Of a stretch of DNA of 64,000 nt, positions 60,817 through 64,000 are shown one piece after another. The notes below the pieces were generated by a model, which did not search any database, was not told the DNA's origin, and saw only the letters and a list, made by a program, of their open reading frames with translations. Positions within the stretch are counted from its first letter, which is position 1, and the number at the start of each line of letters is the position of its first letter. The position numbers and the translations under genes were made by a program. Origin of the DNA: Chryseobacterium camelliae (GTDB lineage: Bacteria; Bacteroidota; Bacteroidia; Flavobacteriales; Weeksellaceae); assembly GCF_027920545.1 (NCBI RefSeq), contig NZ_CP115859.1, forward strand, positions 2,350,001 through 2,414,000, read 5' to 3'.

Positions 60817-62736
60817 ATGATAAAGAGGTTTTTTATTTTGTCCAGTTTATGTATGGTTTTGGGAGTAAATGCTCAAAAATCGCACACCGTTGTAAAAGGT
60901 GATACACCTTATAATATTGCTAAAAAATACGGGATAACTGTTGATGAATTACTTAAACTGAATCCTAAATTTAAAGATGCAAAATTGGCGATTGGCGATG
61001 TTTTAACAGTGAAGCCAACGAACTCAGTTTCTAAAACGGCTGTTGCCGAAAAACAAAAAACGGTTGCTCCTTCTCAGCAAGGGAAAATTATACTACAGCC
61101 TAAGCAGACCATTTACGGAATTACCAAACAATATCATATTTCCGAAACAGATCTTAGAAAATTGAATCCCGATCTTGAATCACATATGAAAATAGGGGAT
61201 GAGATCATTTTGCCTCTTGAAAGCATTAAAAAATATGGAGGCAATCAGCAACAAGTTGCAGTGGCAGCTCCAAAACCTGTTGAGAAATCTACAGAGCTAA
61301 CAACAACAGCCGCTGCAGACGGAGAATATGTTATTCAGACAAAAGACAATTATTACAGAGTTTCAAAACAATTCAATATCACCCAGAAAGAATTATTTGC
61401 TTTAAATCCGGGATTGGAGGAAAAAGGATTGAAGCCGGGCGAAAAAATTATTGTTAAAAAATCAAATACAGATATCATTTCTGAACCTGTTAATTCAAAA
61501 GAGAAAATGGATTCAGGAAGTGAAAAAACAATAGCGACTTCTGAAGTTGCTGTAGGAGATGACTTTGTTACCTATACTGTTCAGCAGGGAGACACGGTTT
61601 TTTCTATTGTAAATAAATTCGGAATTTCGATTGATGAATTAATTGCTCTCAATCCTGATTTATCCCACGGTTTAAAAACAGGAATGGTGTTAAAGATCAA
61701 AAAGCTTGATCCGGCTTATATCAAGAAAAATGGTGATGCATTAAGTGTTGTTTTGATGCTTCCTTTCGGATACAGTACAAACGAAACTCAGTACAGATCA
61801 ATGGCAATGGACTTTCTGACAGGAGCAAAACTGGCGATTGAAAGAAATGCAAGAAACGGACAAAAGCTGGAAGTGAAGATTGTGGATTCGGGTAACGAAG
61901 GAACATTTAAAAATTCTCTAACACAAATTAACCCTGATAATACAGACTTAATTATCGGCCCGTTCTTCAAGTCGAATGTGGTTGATGTTTTAGACTTTAC
62001 AAAAAATCAAAAAATTCCTATTGTAGCTCCTTTTGCAAACTCTCCGGAATTATACAACTACAGCAATCTGATTATTGTAGAAACAAACGATCAGACCTAT
62101 GCTGATAAAATAGTGGACGAAGTAAGAGCTGCTTATTCTGACCAAAAAATCTATATTGTTGCAGACAGTAAAAAAACAAATGCAAATTATATCAAGAGCG
62201 GTTTGGAAAAAGCGCTGAAAAAACCTAATGTCATTATTGTTAATTCAGCTTCTGAAATTCAGTTGGATCAGAATATGATGACAGGGCAGTCTGCTCCTGT
62301 GATTGCTATTTTAGCTAATGATAATAATGAGGCAGGAGAAGCCTTTTCCAATAAAGTGATTTCGCTTTCCAAAGACGTTAAGGGAGTAAAAGCATTCAGT
62401 ATGTACTATGTTCCTGTTTTTGAGAAAAAAATAGATGAGCTTAGTCAAGCAAATTTGGTTTATTTAATGGATAGAAAAATTAATGCTGAAGGAAGCTTCG
62501 AAAAAGAAATTTTAGCAGCATATAAAAGTAAATATTGTAAAACCCCTCCAAAATATGCCATCATTGGTTTCGACGTAGTGAACGATATGCTGACAAGAGA
62601 AAATAGAAAAGGAGAGATTTTCAAACAAATGAATAAGGTGCAGACTCAGTTGGCAACTAAATTTGAGTTTGTAAAGTCAAAAGCAAACGGCGCTTACGTA
62701 AATACTGGTTATAGAGTTATTAGGTTAGTACCTTAA
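60817..62736 (+). CDS. LysM-repeat protein fused to a type 1 periplasmic-binding-protein fold
   Basis: The 639-residue exported protein has a signal peptide (cleaved near GVNAQ) and four LysM modules. They lie at about 20-67 (HTVVKGDTPYNIAKKYGI), 92-137 (ILQPKQTIYGITKQYHI), 169-215 and 251-297 (YTVQQGDTVFSIVNKFGI), all likely to hold peptidoglycan. The C-terminal part, from about 308 (SVVLMLPFGYS) to the end, is a periplasmic-binding-protein type 1 domain, with DLIIGPFFKSNVVDVL and IPIVAPFANS. This layout recalls LpoA-type activators of cell-wall synthases, but no direct evidence links them. It may instead sense a ligand. Confidence 0.85.
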   Translation: MIKRFFILSSLCMVLGVNAQKSHTVVKGDTPYNIAKKYGITVDELLKLNPKFKDAKLAIGDVLTVKPTNSVSKTAVAEKQKTVAPSQQGKIILQPKQTIYGITKQYHISETDLRKLNPDLESHMKIGDEIILPLESIKKYGGNQQQVAVAAPKPVEKSTELTTTAAADGEYVIQTKDNYYRVSKQFNITQKELFALNPGLEEKGLKPGEKIIVKKSNTDIISEPVNSKEKMDSGSEKTIATSEVAVGDDFVTYTVQQGDTVFSIVNKFGISIDELIALNPDLSHGLKTGMVLKIKKLDPAYIKKNGDALSVVLMLPFGYSTNETQYRSMAMDFLTGAKLAIERNARNGQKLEVKIVDSGNEGTFKNSLTQINPDNTDLIIGPFFKSNVVDVLDFTKNQKIPIVAPFANSPELYNYSNLIIVETNDQTYADKIVDEVRAAYSDQKIYIVADSKKTNANYIKSGLEKALKKPNVIIVNSASEIQLDQNMMTGQSAPVIAILANDNNEAGEAFSNKVISLSKDVKGVKAFSMYYVPVFEKKIDELSQANLVYLMDRKINAEGSFEKEILAAYKSKYCKTPPKYAIIGFDVVNDMLTRENRKGEIFKQMNKVQTQLATKFEFVKSKANGAYVNTGYRVIRLVP

Positions 62737-62773
62737 ATGATTTAATTCACTTAAAGGTATTCTTAATTATACT

Positions 62774-62781
62774 TATATTTG
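62774..62781 (+). promoter_or_regulatory. -7 promoter box for fabD
   Basis: TATATTTG fits TAnnTTTG and lies 21 nt before the fabD ATG at 62803. It shows that an in-frame start at 62779 would be upstream of transcription. Confidence 0.5.
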
Positions 62782-62802
62782 CAAAATATTTTAAATCAAT
62801 AC

Positions 62803-63678
62803 ATGAAAGCACTTGTATTTCCTGGGCAGGGTTCTCAGTTCGTAGGAATGGGAAAAGAATTGTATGATTCTCGAAAAGACATTAAGGACTTGATGGAATC
62901 TGCCAATGAAATTTTAGGGTTCGATATTCTTTCTATTATGTTTAATGGAACGGATGAAGATCTTAAAAAAACAGAGGTTACCCAACCTTCAATTTTTATA
63001 CATTCAGTAGCTGCGCTTAAAGCAGTAAATGGTCTTGGAGCAGAAATGGTTGCAGGCCACTCTTTAGGAGAATTTTCAGCATTAGTTGCCAACGGAGTTT
63101 TATCCTTTGACGACGGTTTGAAATTGGTTTCTGAAAGAGCTAAGGCTATGCAGGCGGCTTGTGATGCTAATCCAAGCTCTATGGCGGCAATTTTAGGATT
63201 GGAAGATGCTAAAGTTGAAGAAATCTGTGCCCAGATCAGCGGAATCGTAGTTCCCGCCAATTACAATTGCCCAGGGCAATTAGTGATTTCAGGTGAAACA
63301 ACAGCAGTTGAAGAAGCTTGTGCTAAATTAAAAGAAGCGGGAGCAAAAAGAGCACTGTTATTGCCTGTAAACGGAGCGTTTCACTCTCCATTGATGCAGC
63401 CTGCACAAGAAAGATTGGCAGCTGCTATTGAACAGACAAAATTCAGAAATGCAACAATTCCTGTATATCAGAATATCACAACGACAGCTGTGATAAATCC
63501 TGATGAGATTAAACAAAATTTAATTGCACAATTGACAGGTCCGGTAAAATGGACGCAGTCAGTTCAAAATATGATTAAGGACGGTGCAACTAATTTCGTA
63601 GAAGTTGGACCCGGAAAGACGTTGCAGGGATTAATCAAGAAAATTGATAGTTCTGCAAACGTTGCTTCTGCAATCTAA
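62803..63678 (+). CDS. fabD: Malonyl-CoA:ACP transacylase
   Basis: The 291-residue enzyme moves malonyl groups from CoA to acyl carrier protein for fatty acid synthesis. FPGQGSQFVGMG (6-17) is the family start, the nucleophile Ser87 sits in VAGHSLGEFSAL, and the catalytic His lies in NGAFHSPLM near residue 190. VPVYQNITT and FVEVGPGKTLQGLI follow. The ATG at 62803 gives the standard N-terminus. A GHMP kinase gene follows after 14 bp in the same direction and may be co-transcribed. Confidence 0.97.
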   Translation: MKALVFPGQGSQFVGMGKELYDSRKDIKDLMESANEILGFDILSIMFNGTDEDLKKTEVTQPSIFIHSVAALKAVNGLGAEMVAGHSLGEFSALVANGVLSFDDGLKLVSERAKAMQAACDANPSSMAAILGLEDAKVEEICAQISGIVVPANYNCPGQLVISGETTAVEEACAKLKEAGAKRALLLPVNGAFHSPLMQPAQERLAAAIEQTKFRNATIPVYQNITTTAVINPDEIKQNLIAQLTGPVKWTQSVQNMIKDGATNFVEVGPGKTLQGLIKKIDSSANVASAI

Positions 63679-63692
63679 TGTAATAAAAAAAC

Positions 63693-64000
63693 ATGGGCGA
63701 GATATTTTCACCGGGAAAGCTGATGCTTACTTCAGAATATTTCGCAATGGACGGAGCTCTTGTCTTAGCGGTACCTACCAAGCTGGGACAAGAGTTTTCT
63801 TTTGATGAGCAGGACGACAAGAAATCATTGATCTTCTGGAGTGCTTATCATCAAAACAAAGTATGGTTACAAGCTGTCATCGATTACAAAAATTGGCAGA
63901 TCATAGAAACCAATATTCCTTCAAGTGCTGAATTTATTTTAAAAACATTAAAAAATGTTCAGTCACTTTCTGCAATTAAATTCAAAAATAATTGTTCCTA
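63693..64000 (+). CDS. GHMP kinase, GYDIA-like, N-terminal 102 residues (cut by window edge)
   Basis: The ATG at 63693 opens a frame to the window end. It starts MGEIFSPGKLMLTSEYFAMD, a variant of the GHMP family start (PGKxxLxGEY) seen in mevalonate-kinase-like proteins. Bacteroidota carry a distinct group, named GYDIA, of unsettled substrate, and this looks like one. The ATP-binding glycine loop lies beyond the cut. A role in isoprenoid or sugar phosphorylation is possible but not shown. It lies 14 bp after fabD. Confidence 0.8.
   Translation, partial: MGEIFSPGKLMLTSEYFAMDGALVLAVPTKLGQEFSFDEQDDKKSLIFWSAYHQNKVWLQAVIDYKNWQIIETNIPSSAEFILKTLKNVQSLSAIKFKNNCS

Overview
The window looks like a chromosomal segment of a low-GC Bacteroidota of the Flavobacteriia, most like Chryseobacterium and its relatives in the Weeksellaceae. 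Seven things point there: two type IX secretion (T9SS) cargo proteins, an orphan SusC/SusD pair, surface-type lipoproteins starting Cys-Ser-Asp-Asp, a bacillithiol gene (bshC), a GYDIA-type GHMP kinase, -7 promoter boxes of the Bacteroidota type TAnnTTTG, and the absence of Shine-Dalgarno sequences. I saw no tRNA, rRNA, CRISPR array, intact insertion sequence or phage gene. Assignments rest on reading the translations and on memory of the families; no database search was run.

Region 1 (1-14630) is mostly housekeeping and envelope genes. It holds the start of dnaB, a type B T9SS cargo protein, an MFS exporter, a small lipoprotein, a GH3-family acyl-adenylating enzyme, a small repeat protein, an Asp-rich lipoprotein, a type A T9SS cargo protein, mfd, another lipoprotein and pth. 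Region 2 (14643-18043) is an inorganic-carbon cluster on the minus strand: beta-carbonic anhydrase, a small exported protein, a SulP anion transporter and a second beta-carbonic anhydrase.

Region 3 (18330-46877) is a surface polysaccharide locus of about 28 kb. Three blocks can be seen. Block a (46877 down to 41347) makes nucleotide sugars (ugd, rfbB, rfbA) and carries a polyprenyl-phosphate glycosyltransferase with a polytopic membrane partner. Block b (41210 down to 27839) has 13 tightly packed genes: the ABC exporter pair Wzm/Wzt, an FkbM methyltransferase, six family-2 glycosyltransferases, an SDR enzyme, two further methyltransferases and an asparagine-synthase-like amidotransferase. Block c holds a plus-strand set (22722-27807: methyltransferase, O-acyltransferase, GtrB-like transferase, polytopic membrane protein, YdjC deacetylase) and a minus-strand set (22615 down to 18330: three glycosyltransferases and two hexapeptide acetyltransferases). 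Together they suggest an ABC-exported O-antigen or capsule, probably with uronic acid, acetyl and methyl decorations. The initiating transferase and rfbC/rfbD are not in the window.

Region 4 (46999-51940) is the rimP-nusA-infB translation/transcription operon, with a good promoter and an attenuator-like hairpin in its leader. Region 5 (51941-57198) is a SusC/SusD operon preceded by a 302-bp gene-free stretch full of inverted repeats, including a 24-bp palindrome lying exactly between the -33 and -7 elements; a small secreted protein follows. Region 6 (57240-64000) holds a putative porin, bshC, a LysM plus periplasmic-binding-fold protein, fabD and the start of a GHMP kinase.

I found no clearly unprecedented system. 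The best leads are the operator-like palindrome and nested repeats before susC, the carbonic anhydrase/SulP cluster with its unassigned small protein, the two GtrB-like/membrane-protein pairs in the polysaccharide locus, and several promoters that sit almost on the start codon.
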